Of a stretch of DNA of 64,000 nt, positions 48,783 through 61,500 are shown in pieces (position 1 is the stretch's first letter; the number at the start of each line of letters is the position of its first letter). The translations under genes were made by a program, and so were the position numbers. Source of the DNA: Hyaloperonospora brassicae (taxonomy: Eukaryota > Oomycota > Peronosporomycetes > Peronosporales > Peronosporaceae); assembly GCA_947650285.1 (NCBI GenBank), contig CANTFL010000016.1, positions 62,001-126,000 on the forward strand, written 5' to 3'. The notes beneath the pieces were generated by a model, which was not told the DNA's origin, did no database searches, and was given only the letters and a program-made list of their open reading frames with translations.

Positions 48783-51456
48783 TCCAACGATGGAATTATT
48801 TCGCGTGGTGAAGGTGCACGCATGGATGGTCGTAGTGGCGACGAGTCGTATCCATGAGCGCGCTGCATCGAGTCAACCTTTTGCAAGCTAAGCATTGACG
48901 GATGACTTGGTGATGCTAATCCAGACACAGCCATGTTGCACAAGTTTGCGAGGAGGATGCGCTGTTGCTTCCAGTGCCAGTCGTCTGTCTTGATGCTTAT
49001 TTGATATCGTTATAAAAATGCACCTGTGCTGCCATGATGGATTCTCGTTAAGCGCTGCGCCACTCCAAATGTAGCGATGTGGATGGACGACAATAGCCGA
49101 AGTAAGCAAGAAAGCGTTTATGTTTCGCGACTGAAGTTCCATCGATGCGGCGGGTGCCTGCACGGTACTAACGATGTGAAGTGGGATGGCACCGCGATGC
49201 GATATGGCAACATTGCTGCATCATGAGGGTATCTTCCGACTAGATGTTCTGACTCCAGCTGCACGTAGCAAGCGAGTCGTCGATTGCGCGCCGCACGTAG
49301 CCACCGCATGGCTCACTACCCTGTGCTCTTGTTCACGGGTTCACGGTGTCGTACATAGCCGGTCTGGCCGTCACGTGTCATTGAGATCTTTCTCCACGCG
49401 TCAGAGTTGTAACAAACACACGGTGTAGTTGGGTACACCTCAGCCCGGTTCACTCAGCAGCCAACATGGAGGACAAACTGATGCCGAAAGCAGAAGAGAA
49501 TGCAATGGTCTCTACAGTCGTAACGGCAAAGTGCACCTTGTGTCTTGCTCGGGTGTATTGTGAGCCAAATCTATGCCGAATGTGGGCAAGGCTGTTGCAA
49601 CAGAAGCTCACAAGGCTGACGTATCTACAAGCCTGATGCTTTGTAGAAGGGTTCGAAAGCAGCAGGAACAGGAGGTATTGACCCAACACTGTACGTCAGA
49701 TGGCAGCAGAAATTTGTTATCAATCACTGTACAAACCATCGCCCACCAGACGCCAGAGATGACTGAATGGCTAGACGTTAGCGCCCATTTATGCTGTCCA
49801 AAACCAGGAAAGAAGTATGCAGTGCATGAAATGTTTGGCACCGTTTGTTTCCATGTTATAACGATCGATTTACGAGCTTCCTGGTTCTCTGCTTTCTATG
49901 CTTGATCTTGTCGTGTTACTCTGGTCTGAGCCGGCACTGGCTGGTCGATAGGATTATAGCTGTTGTGCAGTCATTGCAATGAAACGCAAACACTAAGGGT
50001 GCAATCTCACTGGTCTAGAAGACAGGAGTTCATAATGCGAAGCAAATGGATTGCTTGATCTGAACAGTTGCAAAACATAATATCGAATTGGTATCGGTTA
50101 ACATGTCGCTTTCAGCACAATTTATTGTGGACCTTAGAAACAGTGAATTTTGCGCCAGCTTCTTGCACCCTCATCCGTCATACCGGCTGCCTCACGCCCT
50201 TTGTTCCGGTACATTCCACTCATGTTACCGGTAGCTCACGCGCAACCCTTTCATTTAACATAAGCGCTTGACACACTGTACACACGCACAGTGCGAGTCA
50301 CAAGACGACTTGTTGCAACAAGTCGTCTTTGCAGCATAATGGCGTCTCGTGTATGTCGAGTGCTTATGCGAAGAAGTCAAGAAAGAAAGGCAAGAGCAGT
50401 GATAAAAGACGCGAGAAGGAAATATAGCCATCAGTTGAGCGCATAATTTGCCGGTTATACCCTGGCTGGTGGCAAGCTTCACAACACCGCTGATAAGCGC
50501 CTTGCTGCTACTTGCAATCAAACGCTGCAACTTCCTAATCACAAAGTCACGTGCGTCAACTTGTAAAGATAAGCGCTAGCTCATGCTGGGTGACTGTGCC
50601 GACATAAGCTTCGCTTTTGGCAACACTCACGTACAGGAGGAAAGGGTCTCTCCTACAAGTCAATTGAGACCTACCTGACTGCTTCTCACTACATCTATCG
50701 ATGCAAACTGAATGAAAGTGGCTGTGAAGGCAGCCATTACCTACACTAATGACGGACTCAGATCGAGCATCTTCTGAAACGGTGGGGAATGATCATCTGT
50801 ATCGAGATACTTGCTTCAGCACAAGAGACATTGTCGCGACGGATCGATGCGTGTGGCTTCTGTGAGCTCAACGCGGTTGGGCAAAGTTACAACGTGTCGC
50901 AAAGTTCTTAGTCAACGGAAAAACGCTTTGAAGCTGTAAGCGATGCCACTCGCTCTCTAACGTTTTGATCCAACCTGTGTTTGTAAAACGCGATTACACT
51001 AAACTCTGACGTATCGCAACCATCACATCGCCACAGCTGCAGTACGAAGAGAGCACATGACTTACCTAGATGTTATAGCTGCCTCATGGTACGCTACACA
51101 AGCTCCATGTATGTTTGTTAGCCAAACGACACGATCACTTGCTTTATAAGGCACAATGATGTTCGCCATGGCTATTTATTGTGCGTACCACCTTTGAGTC
51201 CATCGCATTGCAAGCTTGCGACTGCAAACGCTTCGACGGCCTCGTCAAACTGGTGCAAACGAGGGCACGAGATCGTAACATTTGTCCAATACTTGTTCGC
51301 TTCAAACGAAGAAGATCGTCAAGATGGACTAGAACACTAGCAAATGAGGCTGTTACTGTGTCGACTTATGGGCGAAGCGTATGACGCAGACCCTCGTACA
51401 GAGCTGCGATCCGTTCAATCAAGTCTGGAGCCTCGTATCTACTTGCTGTCCACGTC
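48783..51456. other. Intergenic between two gene clusters
   Basis: Short frames on both strands (for example 49573-49905 plus and 49841-49608 minus) overlap each other and show no family motif. The notable item is the perfect palindrome at 50302-50329. No gene is called. Confidence 0.5.
50302..50329. repeat. Perfect 28-bp palindrome
   Basis: AAGACGACTTGTTG is followed directly by its reverse complement, with no loop. Just to the left, CACTGT...ACAGTG (about 50275-50294) forms another small inverted repeat. Confidence 0.9.
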
Positions 51457-53167
51457 TTAGTGAACATGGTCGCACGTCTTGCATTTCTTGTTCCAAACCT
51501 GGTGAACGTGGGACTCAAAGACCTGGCAGTTGCATGCGCGGCATGGTCCCATCATGCGAGACCTCTCAGCGAGCACTTCCTTATGCTCCACAACGCCACG
51601 CATGGCGCGATCGAGTGCATCGTACAGAGGCTTCGCAGCCACTGGTTGGTCCACAGCCCCGCAAAGCAACGCACTTGGTTCCAGATCCTGTCCGTAAAAC
51701 TTGCGATTCAGATCATTGCGAGCTGAAATGACAGAACCTTGCAGTGATATTCCGGCATACAGGCCCTTGCTGATCGAGTAACTGTAGTTACCATTGAGCC
51801 CCGTGCTGCTGAACGCTGCTGCAGCTGCTGCCGATCGTCCGTACATGCCGACAGCGACGTCTAAGCCTGCGCCCAAATTCACCTGGGGCGAGTGGAAGAC
51901 CTGTACAGCCGCTGGCGAGCCTAGAATTATCATGACCTCTACAATCTCGCCTCCGAACTCAAAGCCACCACCAAGCCCTACCGTGCCGATAGCCGAGGGC
52001 GCAGACCAAGAGCCGTCAGACAGACGCGACAGCACGATTCCCGTACCAACCTTGCCAACAACGAAGAAGCCGGCTTTGACTATCGTCATAATGGCCAACC
52101 CGTGTGCGCGTTCAAGCATTGCAATCGGGATCGATCGATCCCCGGACGCGCCCGAGTCATTCCGAAAGAAGTTGCCAATAATATCTGCTGCGTTCGTGCA
52201 CTCCTGCTCCAACGAGGGAGAGAACGGCACGTGCAATCTCGACTTGGCTTCATGTGGTACCATTTCGGCATTATTCGACCTCGCATATCGTGCCACCAAT
52301 TCTTGTTGTTGCGGATGCAAACTGGGCGCACAATGCAAACACGCACGCTGCGGAGCGGACGGATCATAGCCCTTCGCACCATCGATCTGGTTTCCTTCCG
52401 GGATCAAAAGCATCAGGGGCGAGCAATTGCCGCAGATGTAGCGACCGCAGGCGCGACTGCGACACACAAGAGACACACACGCTTTAGTTTTCACCATGTA
52501 TAGCAGTAGACGAGAAAAGGTCGTTTGGCCAAACATCGTACCACTGATGTCGTCGCTTGGTGACGTCAAAAGCCAATGTGCAAATGTCACAATTGGGGTG
52601 ATCTGCGTATCGGCTCTTGAACATGCCCGTCCCTCTAGCGGATGACGGGAGCCGACTGCCGCTGTTTGTCTCGGCATCGGACGACACTGAGGCTGCATAC
52701 GGCATGTTGTGGCCATTGGCTCTAGCTGCCGATGCGTCTTGATCCACGTACACAACAGGAATCGCTGGCTGTGGGGCGTTGCCGCTCGCCTGATGAGGTG
52801 GGTATAACAGACCCTTCTGGTCGCGCTCTTCATTCCAAACTTGTTCGTGATACCGCGGAAGAACCTGTTGCTGGTGGTACTGCTGCTGGTGCTGGTGCTG
52901 CTTTTGGTTGTTGAATGGCAGTGCTGGAGGGACGTTAGCGCTCGCCTGATGAGGCGGGTACAGCAAACTCTTCTGGTCGCGCTCTTCAGTCCAAACTTGT
53001 TCGTGATACCGCGGAAGAACCTGTTGCTGGTACTGCTGCTGCTGCTGTTGCTGTTGCTGGTTGTTGTACGGCAGTGGCGGTGCTTCCTTCACGATGAATG
53101 GCGCACCACACTCGGAGCAAAAACGGCCGCCGGGTGCATGTGCACCGCACGCAGAACACGCGGGCAT
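51457..53167 (-). CDS. FYVE-SYLF (Ysc84-like) endosomal protein, two exons
   Basis: Probable PI3P-binding endosomal protein with an actin/lipid-binding SYLF domain. Exon 1 is 53167-52542, exon 2 is 52456-51457; the 85-nt intron (donor GTACGA, acceptor CGCAG) splits the FYVE signature and the join restores RRHQCRACGRYICGNCS. The product is 541 aa. Order: zinc ribbon at 4-20 (CSACGAH, then CSECG), Q-rich stretch, two copies of a 40-residue unit at about 49-88 and 101-140 (QVLPRYHEQVW then YPPHQAS), FYVE finger from about 190 with eight Cys ligands ending CLHC, then SYLF (ADIIGNFF; LERAHGLAIMTIVKAGFF; GTVGLGGGFEFGGE; SISKGLYAGISLQGSVI). The C-terminus has a further Cys/His cluster (CRACNC, CKTCDH). 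The FYVE motif has RRHQC rather than RRHHC, which could weaken PI3P binding. Confidence 0.9.
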
Positions 53168-53618
53168 GGCAAGAGGGACAAGATGGGTTCAGTGGCTGCT
53201 GGTCACAGTCTGCCTACGACGTTCCGAAATGTCAAGTGGGCAGTTCTTGTGCTGCTGGAGCTCTTGCGCTGAGAATCGGCATGAAAATATCCAGCACGGA
53301 CGGGGTTTCAACCAATCAGACGCTAGAGAAGGCAAGCAAGTGCCCGCGAAGTCTGCGCCCCTCTGCACAGAGCGTATCAGCTCACAGTAGTAACGTTAGG
53401 ATCATGTCCTGGATGACGGACAGGTTCAGAAGTTGGCATCACCAATGGGTACACCCGCAAACGCGATCGATTCGGCCACCTTGTTATCTACCAGACATCA
53501 TCACGTGGTCCGTCCTGCGAATCCACCACGTGTGACTCGACCAAAGTGGACAAGCTGGTGAGCTGTGACAAGCGACATGGCAGTCTTCGCGAATCTCGTG
53601 CACCTACTTGTGAATCGC
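53168..53618. other. Spacer between PAGM and FYVE-SYLF genes
   Basis: 451 bp between the stop of the upstream mutase gene and the start of the FYVE-SYLF gene, both on minus. It must hold the terminator of the first and the promoter of the second. No separate feature is seen. Confidence 0.5.
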
Positions 53619-55511
53619 CTAAGCCACGAAATCAGTGGGTGCATCGCCCTCGCCGCCGCAGTGCTCATGCACCAGCTTGGCAAACTGCAGGGCAAGGGCG
53701 TCAGCATCCTCCTGCGTGTCCGCTTCGGCGTACACGCGCACTGCATCTTCGGTGCCCGATGGGCGGACAAAAGCACGGCCGCGCTTGTTGGCATACTCTT
53801 GCAAAGTAGAGTCCAGCGCCGAGCACAGACTCTCTGGGGCCAGCACCTTGGCCTCATCCTCGTCGTCCGACTTGATCACGCTTCGGTCTGTGACCTTCAC
53901 CTTTGTCTGGCGACTAGGCAGGTCATTGTAGATAGCGTCCCAGTCGCTGATACTCCAATTCTTCTGGATGAGCAGTGCTTCTACGAACAACAAGTCGCAA
54001 ATGGCGTCGCCGGTGGCCTGGTTCACGAGCTGCGATGCCGCAAGCAGCTGCGACAGAGCCAGCTTTTTACGCTCGTCGTGCAGCGTGTTCTCCCACTTGT
54101 GCAGCTTCTCCATTAGCGCTTCCTTGAAGACTACCGTGCCGTGGCCGTTGGCCTCAAAGTACACAGCCATGTCGAACTGCGACGCCTTCTCGTGGCAGTG
54201 TTTTACGCCAGTCTTGGCCTGCACCACGTTGATGCCGAGGGCTTGGAGGTACTGAGTGGCGGCACCATTCGCGTAAGCGGTCATCACACAGCTAAAAGTC
54301 ACACCCTCCTGGTCAAGCTCCAACGCGGTGAGCTTGTCCGACAGGAACTCGGCAAACAGACAAGCAATCTTGTTGCCGTCCAGCAGGTGCCACGTGCCTT
54401 CCTCGTCGTAGTAGTGAAACACCAAACGGTCGCCGTCGCCGTCCATGCTGCAGTAACGCTTGCCACGGTCGTTTTCCCGTGACATGTTGGAAGGCGGCTG
54501 GCGCGACTTTTCCACGTGCTCAGCGCCGCACTGGAGGTTCAGCTCACCATCACTGGGCGTGTTGACGATTTCAAGACGAAGCGAGTCTCCCAGATCCTTG
54601 CCCATCTTAGCAACCTGCAGCGCACCGACACCATGGGCGCAGTCCACATATAGTGGTGACCGCGTCTCCAAGCGCTAAAACAGCACAAGACAGCGTCAGG
54701 ACCGTATCGAGAACACGACCGATGCTCGAGCTGCAAAAAGCACATATCACCTTGGAGTCGTGCGTGGCGGTGAGCTGCTTGAACGCATCGCCGAGCATAT
54801 TGTAGTACCCGACTTCGGACGCCCAGTCGCCCTTGTTGTACTGCTCGTAGTTCCACTACACAAGTCAATGCCACCACCACCACCATGAACAACCAACAAC
54901 AACAACAACAACGTGTCAGCACCACAGTCGCCCCCCCCCTTCGTCCTCTCTCTCCTACAACACAAGATGCAGACACACAGTACCATGCGGACGAGATGAT
55001 GCAGCTGCGGCGTCGTCTGCAGTCCAAAGTCCAGCACGTTCCCGCCAATCACGAGCGCCCCCTCGCGCGTCAGCTCGGCCAGGTGCTCGCTCGACGGCCT
55101 CGTGTCCTTTGCAATAAAGACGTTGCCCGTCTGGTCCAAGTCGATCTTCTCGGCCGCTACGATCGAGTCCAGCACTTCAACGACCGCGTCCTGCGCGGCA
55201 TTCGCCAGTTGCACGGCGTACTGCTCCCACTCGTGGCGCAGCATGTCGCCCTTGGGGTCAATGATCTTGAGCCCGTTGTCGCTCGCTGCGTTGTGCGAGG
55301 CCGTGATCATCACGCCCACGATCTTCCCCACGCTCTTGGACCGCAGCACCGCCAACATCCCCATGCGGTGACACGTGGACACCAGCAGACCCGCGTCTTC
55401 GCGGAACCCTGCGGTGCCGTACTTGAGCTCGCCCAGACGCTCGGCCCGCGGGTACTTGGTGGTCTCTTCGGCCACGCGCGGCGTCTTGTCGAGGACGCTC
55501 ACGCTGCTCAT
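53619..55511 (-). CDS. Phosphoacetylglucosamine mutase, three exons
   Basis: Converts GlcNAc-6-phosphate to GlcNAc-1-phosphate on the way to UDP-GlcNAc, needed for N-glycans, GPI anchors and any chitin. Exons on minus: 55511-54984, 54855-54751, 54674-53619, giving 562 aa, the usual eukaryotic length. Intron 1 (128 nt, donor GTACTG, acceptor TGTAG) contains a CAA/CAC repeat; intron 2 (76 nt) has donor GTGATA and acceptor TTTAG. Hallmarks: start of domain 1 KYGTAGFRED; active-site loop ITASHN with Ser72 as the phosphorylated residue; metal loop MDGDGDR at 288-294; sugar-binding region FEANGHGTV; phosphate-binding loop RPSGTED from 515. Exon 2 (NYEQYNKGDWASEVGYYNML) matches the family, confirming the joins. 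It ends 451 bp from the next minus-strand gene. Confidence 0.95.
54870..54911. repeat. CAC/CAA triplet repeats in the mutase intron 1
   Basis: CCA/CAC triplets followed by CAA triplets, filling the part of intron 1 next to its 3' splice site. Confidence 0.8.
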
Positions 55512-55979
55512 GGTCGTCGCTGCTGGTATTGTTATTGGTGTTGGTGGTGGTCTCTGATTGGCTCGCGCTTTGGGGGTACGCGGTCGGTGAAGTCAATTGG
55601 ATAATGAGATGATCGGCGTCGACCTTTCACAACGAAGAGAGAGAGAGGGGGGGAAGGGACAAGACCGATTGGCTGAAAAGACGGTGGCTACACAACGCGA
55701 CAACTGTTTGTGTACCGATCGCTCGACGTGGTGGTACCACCTGCAGCAGCACTGCGATTCAACTACCGCAGAAGGACATTGTGCGGGTCATACGTACATG
55801 TGAACATGGTACTCTCTTTATGAGACACTAGTGGCACTGGTGGAAACATACTGTCTACTGATAAATACTCTCATATGCTTGCTTCAAGCAAACGCTGGCT
55901 GGCTGACTATCGCATCGGTGCTCGTTTCGCAGACGTTCCGGCACGATAGACGTGCTGCGCGTGCTCGACGCCTTGCTGT
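55512..55979. other. Spacer between LRR gene and mutase gene
   Basis: 468 bp between the stop of the LRR gene and the start of the mutase gene on minus. It includes a GA run at about 55638-55655. Promoter of the mutase is expected here. Confidence 0.5.
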
Positions 55980-58332
55980 CTATTGCGTGTGCTGGCTAGC
56001 TCCCCTTGGCGAAGCCCGTAGTTCGCTGGCAATCTGTTGCGGTTCATCGACTGCCTCGTGCGCTGACACGAGAAAATCATCGATGGTTTGAACAGCGTTT
56101 TCGACGTGTTGAAAAGCGCCGACAAGGTAGTGCAGCTGGCGCAGCAGCACGAGCAACACGCTGTCTGTCGCCTGTTTAGCGGCTTCAAGTCGTGTCAAAA
56201 GCGCCTGCGCATGGACAACAAACCACATATCACAATCACGTCAGCGGTACGGAGATACGAAAAAGTGGCTGCAAGCTTACCATCGTGCGGCAATAACTTG
56301 CCAATCGACTAGATTTACAAGCGGGGCACAGTGTCTGCTCGCCCGTCACGTCGTCGACATTCCGGTTGCTGCACCCGTTTGACCCAGTGGTGCATCGGCC
56401 TCCCAAGTAGTACGCTTGGAGTGTATTGAACTCATCGGCATCAAACGGCAGCTTTGAGATGTCAGAAACGACCTTGCGGACATTCAGCCCCATTGTGCTT
56501 TCATAGCGTGGGCTTTTAAGCGACAGTCGCATTTCGCAAGATCCGCTCGACCGCGCAAGGCGACCCGTAGAGCCACGCGATGGGATCCGAATCACACGCG
56601 GTGGTCGATTGCAACTCGTCTTGGATGGAGAGCTACCCCTACTGCTTCCTGGTGAGCAGGATGCACCGCTTCCTGCCACGTAGTGGGGAGAAGGCAGCAG
56701 TCCAAGCAGCACATTGGCACTCCCTGAACGCGAGCGACCGCCACTTCCACCTACGTTACTGCTGCTAAGACTACCTGACGATGAGCCTGCCTTGATGTTG
56801 CCCTCAAGCCTCTGGAACTTAGGGTGCTGCACCACTGGAAGCGAGCACTCACCAGCATCAGTGTCTGGATCTGAGCTCACGCCTTCTGCTCTTGTCTCGT
56901 CAACTGCAGCATTACCTGCCTCCTCTGTAGTTTTTCGCTTGTGGCTAGGCGGGACTCCCGATGCAGCCTGCTTTGCGACGCGACTCTCGTGAAGACTCTT
57001 CAGCACCAACTCATTGCGGGATATTGCATCGCATTTTCTGTTGCCATCACTAGGAACAGATGGTAGAGGAAGAGCCACCACGAGACTTAACTCCACACCG
57101 GTGAGCTTGAACAACACCGAGTTTGCATTGATGTTAATGGCTCCCACGATGCATGATGCAGCGTAGTTGTTGGCACCATCGGTCGCTAGCGAAGCACCAA
57201 TCAAGCTCGTGTGCTGGTTCTTTTTCATGTATTGAGTGCTCGCCCAGTCGTGACCATCCACGAGCAGACAGAGCAGCGCGCGACTGCGGGCCAATCCTAC
57301 AACACTGAGCTCACGCAATCCCAACAACGACATCTGCGTGTAGCTCAAGTCGAGTACCCGCAGTTCAGTGTTCTGGGCAAGCAGTGCTCCAAAAGCACTT
57401 GCTCCCACGTCTCCGAGCGGGTTGTGATCCATATACAGGTTCTGCAACCGATTCACACCGCACAACGAACGGGCTAGTGCAATAGCGCCCTCGTGATCCA
57501 CGCCATTCTTTCCCAGTTCCAACGTTAACAGCGCCACGTGACCTGCAGCGAAAGCTGATGCCAAGCAGCGCACGCCTTCACTTCCGACTTTATTTTGTCC
57601 CAGCGTTAGCTCTTCCAGTGACGTGTTTTGTGTTAGTGCAGTAGCTAAACTCCGCATGCCCGCCGATCCAATTCCATTAGTGCCCAAGTACAGCGCCCTC
57701 AAACTTGTGTTACCTGCAATTCCATCAGCCAGGAAGCGAGCACCTTCTTCACCAATATTGTTGCCACTGAGATGCAAGCTGCGCAGGTGCGTGTTCTGAA
57801 GCAGCGCCTCTGCAAGGGCACGAGCACCTGCAGGTCCAATATCATTTCCTGAAAGATACAAACTCTCGAGCGACGTGTTCGTCTTTAGTGCATCGGCTAA
57901 TTGCGTCGCGCCGCTGTCGGTAAGTCGATTGAACCCAAGATCTAGCGTCCGCAGCTTCGAGGTGCCTTGGGCCAGCACGTCTCCTAGCAACTTCGTACAG
58001 GCATCACCCAAGGAAAAGCCGCCAAGTTTAAGAATCGTAAACGGAGCCAAATCTCGGCAGATGCGGGCGCTCACAGTCTCATAATCGGTCGTCACTTGAG
58101 CAGCGCCGTCGACGTTCCGATAGTACCTTCGAATATGGCTGTGGATGAGTTCACGTGACGGACACGCATCTACTTGCAGCGCCGCGACGCCTTCTTTCGC
58201 TTCAAGCGGTCCAGAAATCGCCCGTTTCGTCTCTACGTCGCTGCTTCTGCTGCTGTCGCTGCCTCTCTTCTTGTGCTGCGCGTGGAACTCGCGCTCGCTA
58301 TACTTGAAGCGCGCGCTCACGTCTCGCATCAT
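55980..58332 (-). CDS. Ribonuclease-inhibitor-type LRR protein, two exons
   Basis: Cytoplasmic-looking leucine-rich-repeat protein of unknown specific role. Exon 1 is 58332-56281 (donor GTAAGC), exon 2 is 56204-55980 (acceptor GCGCAG), a 76-nt phase-0 intron, 758 aa. Residues about 95-340 form roughly eight 28-residue repeats of RI/NLRC type, for example LESLYLSGNDIGPAGARALAE and LRALYLGTNGIGSAGMRSLA. The middle (about 440-610) is Ser/Gly-rich and disordered. Residues near 655-680 hold a Cys cluster (GRCTTGSNGCSN, then LCPACKSSR) that may bind zinc. The tail encoded by exon 2 is helical (LLTRLEAAKQATDSVLLVLL). There is no signal peptide, membrane segment or NB-ARC/NACHT domain. The start could lie further upstream in another exon: ATG-ATG at 58332 is the first in frame, and triplet repeats precede it. 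Confidence 0.85.
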
Positions 58333-58379
58333 CCGGCGGGAGCAAGCAGCACACGGTCACGCTATAAGGACGCAGCGGG

Positions 58380-58500
58380 AAGCTGCTGCTGCCACTGTCG
58401 CTGCTACCGCTGATGCCACTCCTCCTGCTGATGCCACTGCTGCTCCTCCTGCTGCTCCTCCTGCTACTGCTTCTGCTGCTGCCTCTGCTGCTCGGGATGC
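58380..58500. repeat. Degenerate CTG/CTC triplet repeat upstream of the LRR gene
   Basis: About 120 bp of CTG, CTC and GCC triplets, 50-170 bp upstream of the LRR start codon. It opens long frames on both strands (Ala/Pro-rich on plus, Ser/Arg-rich or Ala-rich on minus), which I take to be by-products of the repeat. Confidence 0.75.
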
Positions 58501-61500
58501 CGTCGACGCGCACGATGGACTGGCGCGTACGTCACTCGTCGCTGATGGCGCCGGTGTGAGAGTGGCTGCTCGCCCGCGTCTGAAGAGGGGAAGGGCAAGC
58601 GATACAAAGCCCAAGTGTGGTGTGCGTAAGTCTTTGTGAGATAAAACACTGCGCGTGGGTTGGATAGAAACACGTAAGAGCGATAAATGACCAATCGAAG
58701 CATAGATTACAGAAAAATACAGCGACTCCTATCGCGCTGAGGCTTAATTACGGCGTGTGACTTTGATACAGAAAACTAGTCGGTCATGTGGTAGCGTTAG
58801 TCACTTCATGTCGTTGACAGCGAGACGAGGTGATTGCGCCACCAAGAGGAAATAGGGCAGCGAGCAAATTTAGCGACAATAGAGCGCGCTAATTCAAGCT
58901 CCTCATGCCGTCGGAATGACAGCAGCTTTGTATCGCAGTTCTTCCATTGTCCACAAAGTGAGTCACCAGCAATTTCGACTTGCGCGAGTGACGAGGCACT
59001 ATCTGCCGCGTTGCGTGCATGTCGCGTAGAGCAGATCCACGTTTTGATCCGCTGTGTTTATGTGCGTATAGCCGGGAGCTATTGCCCGAACCACTAAACT
59101 GTGTCGTGGTCTGCATGCGCTGTGACAGGCCGGCGAACGGACGTCGTTGCTGCTAAGCTATTCATATGTTGCTGGCTGTTCAATTGTGCAGCGCAGAGTG
59201 AGGGCGCTGGCAGACATACAGGAGCATGTGTTCGCGGAGAGAGCCTTTTACAGTGTGTGAAACGGCACAGATGTCTGGATCGATGTTCGTTCAGACTCTT
59301 GCGCGACAACATTGGACTCTTGAGATGTCCAAGTCGCAGCAAGGGCAACATCGAGCATATTTCTCGGTCAGGGCGCACAAAAGCGGAAGCTGGACTGGCG
59401 ATGGCGCTGTTGGACGCAAGAGATAGCTCTGGTTCATTCTGCCTAGCTCGAGCAGGCTTTATATGCCTACACGTGTGATCTCGGATGTATCGAAACGCCA
59501 ATGTAGCGCTACCACAGGTAGTGACAATCACCAGACGTCAACTAGATACAAGAATCTTGAGTACAGGAGCATTTGTCAAAGCGTTGCGCATGAAGAGACC
59601 GTTAGACGTCCGAGTTTACCACAGAGCACTAGTAGTGAGATAAGTACAGGTGACAGCAGTGTTGCACAAACACAACGAAACCATACATACGACTTTGTCT
59701 TCTGTCATACGGTATTGTAAGCATACACAGAGGATTGCGTTTCTTGTTTTACAGCTTTCGCACACGTCTTCGACAACGCACGAATCGGATGCTGTTTGCA
59801 CAGTAATCCGTTTCTGAATTTCGCTTAACGACTCAAACATTATTTTTTTAGAAAACGATTGCTAGAATGATAGCTTCAACAAACCGGTTCGTCATTCACT
59901 ATCACTTTAGACGCGCACGATAAAATAGCTTACTACGGCCTTCGTTCTCGTCGTACATCTCGCTCGGCATTTGCTTCGTTTCTACATATACTTTTGATTA
60001 ATAATAGGCCACAAGCAAATTAGATATTGCACACATAATGGCGCATACAAGGCATACGCGTGTGGGTGGACATCACGGCAAGATCTACACGTAGCGGGCA
60101 ACGAGACACCCCCGCTGCCTGCTAAGTATGCATTTCCTTTATCTCTGGTGGAGAAGTCGCTACTATAAATATAGATGCATCTGAAATCCACAAGTTGCCA
60201 AAACACAATGCTGACTTCCTGTGAGAATATTCCGGTTCATATGCTTCGTTTTGTATCTCTTGCGTCCTTAACGTGCTTGTTATTCATACCAGTTTGGGAT
60301 CCTTGTCTTGCGGCCATAGTAGATATCTACTCGTGCCAGGTGTTGGGAGATCCGCTTGCCTAAGTTTTGTGCGATATTCTTCACGTAAAGTCCTGAATAA
60401 CGTCAACTTTCTGGTAGAATGATGACTATGTCTTCAGACCGTTCTCGCGGTATATTGTGATTGCATTCTAGCTAATACCAACTTATCCTGCCTTGTTAGC
60501 AAGTGAACTGAATTCATCCAGTCATGTAACGATCGAGGAGCCTATGATATCTTGAGCCGTCACATGTAGAGTGGTATATACTTACCTGCCGCGTCAAATC
60601 GATCGTATCATGCTCGAGACTTGCCGTAAACCTAGCTGAATACTATAGGAAGAAGCTTTTCATGCTGTCGAAGTCGTTTTGCTGTCAAGACTGGTGGGTT
60701 CTTAGTCTTTACAATCTCATTTAGCTTGCTTTGCCCCTTGAATGTTACGGTAGGCAGCTTGTTTAAAAAGGAAAATGTCACCATGTCTAAAATTCATTTC
60801 AAAATTAGACAACCTCATTACCCGCCCTCTCGGCGGACATATTTTTATGATCGAATTTGAAGTTTTACCGTCCATACATGGAAATTGTAGGATTTAGTAA
60901 TGTTCTCAAATCGCACTTTTACTTTACTGCTATTTTCAAATGTAAACAATTCGAGAGACAACTTTTTCCTGAAATCTGTACTTACGATATCAAATTCTGC
61001 ATTTCAAATTGCAATAACGTAGGAGTATAACCAACCGCACAAAGATCTGTAAAGCTCCAATCATAAGACCATTACAGAAATATACACATCGTTGTATCGA
61101 TCAATCTTGAAAGCCATTTATTTCTAAATGGCCGGTAAGAACGATTACAGAATCAAAATAGTGATGATTTGTCAATTGCCACTTTACATCACCATATCAG
61201 TTTCCAATCCTATTAATAACAAATAGGGAAAATAGAACATTGCGAACGTCAAACATACTTCGCCTCATTCGCGTTTACATATCGAGGGGCCGAACGCGAT
61301 GGACGGGCTCTGACGACACGGCCAGATTAGCAAAGCACGTCGCACTCTTGAGGTACAATAGAAACGAGGCGCACAATGCGGCGATAAGTTGTGGGGACAG
61401 TTAAATAGATATGGAAGACTTGTTAAATGGATAGCGGGGAAACGAAGTTGCATCACCTCCCCATAGATAATGGAGAGGGCTTATGGTATTGAAATTGTTG

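Noticed and set aside
58145..58639. Ala/Pro-rich plus-strand frame upstream of the LRR gene
   Set aside because: Generated by the CTG/GCC triplet repeat and the antisense of the LRR N-terminus; the matching minus-strand frames are equally low complexity.
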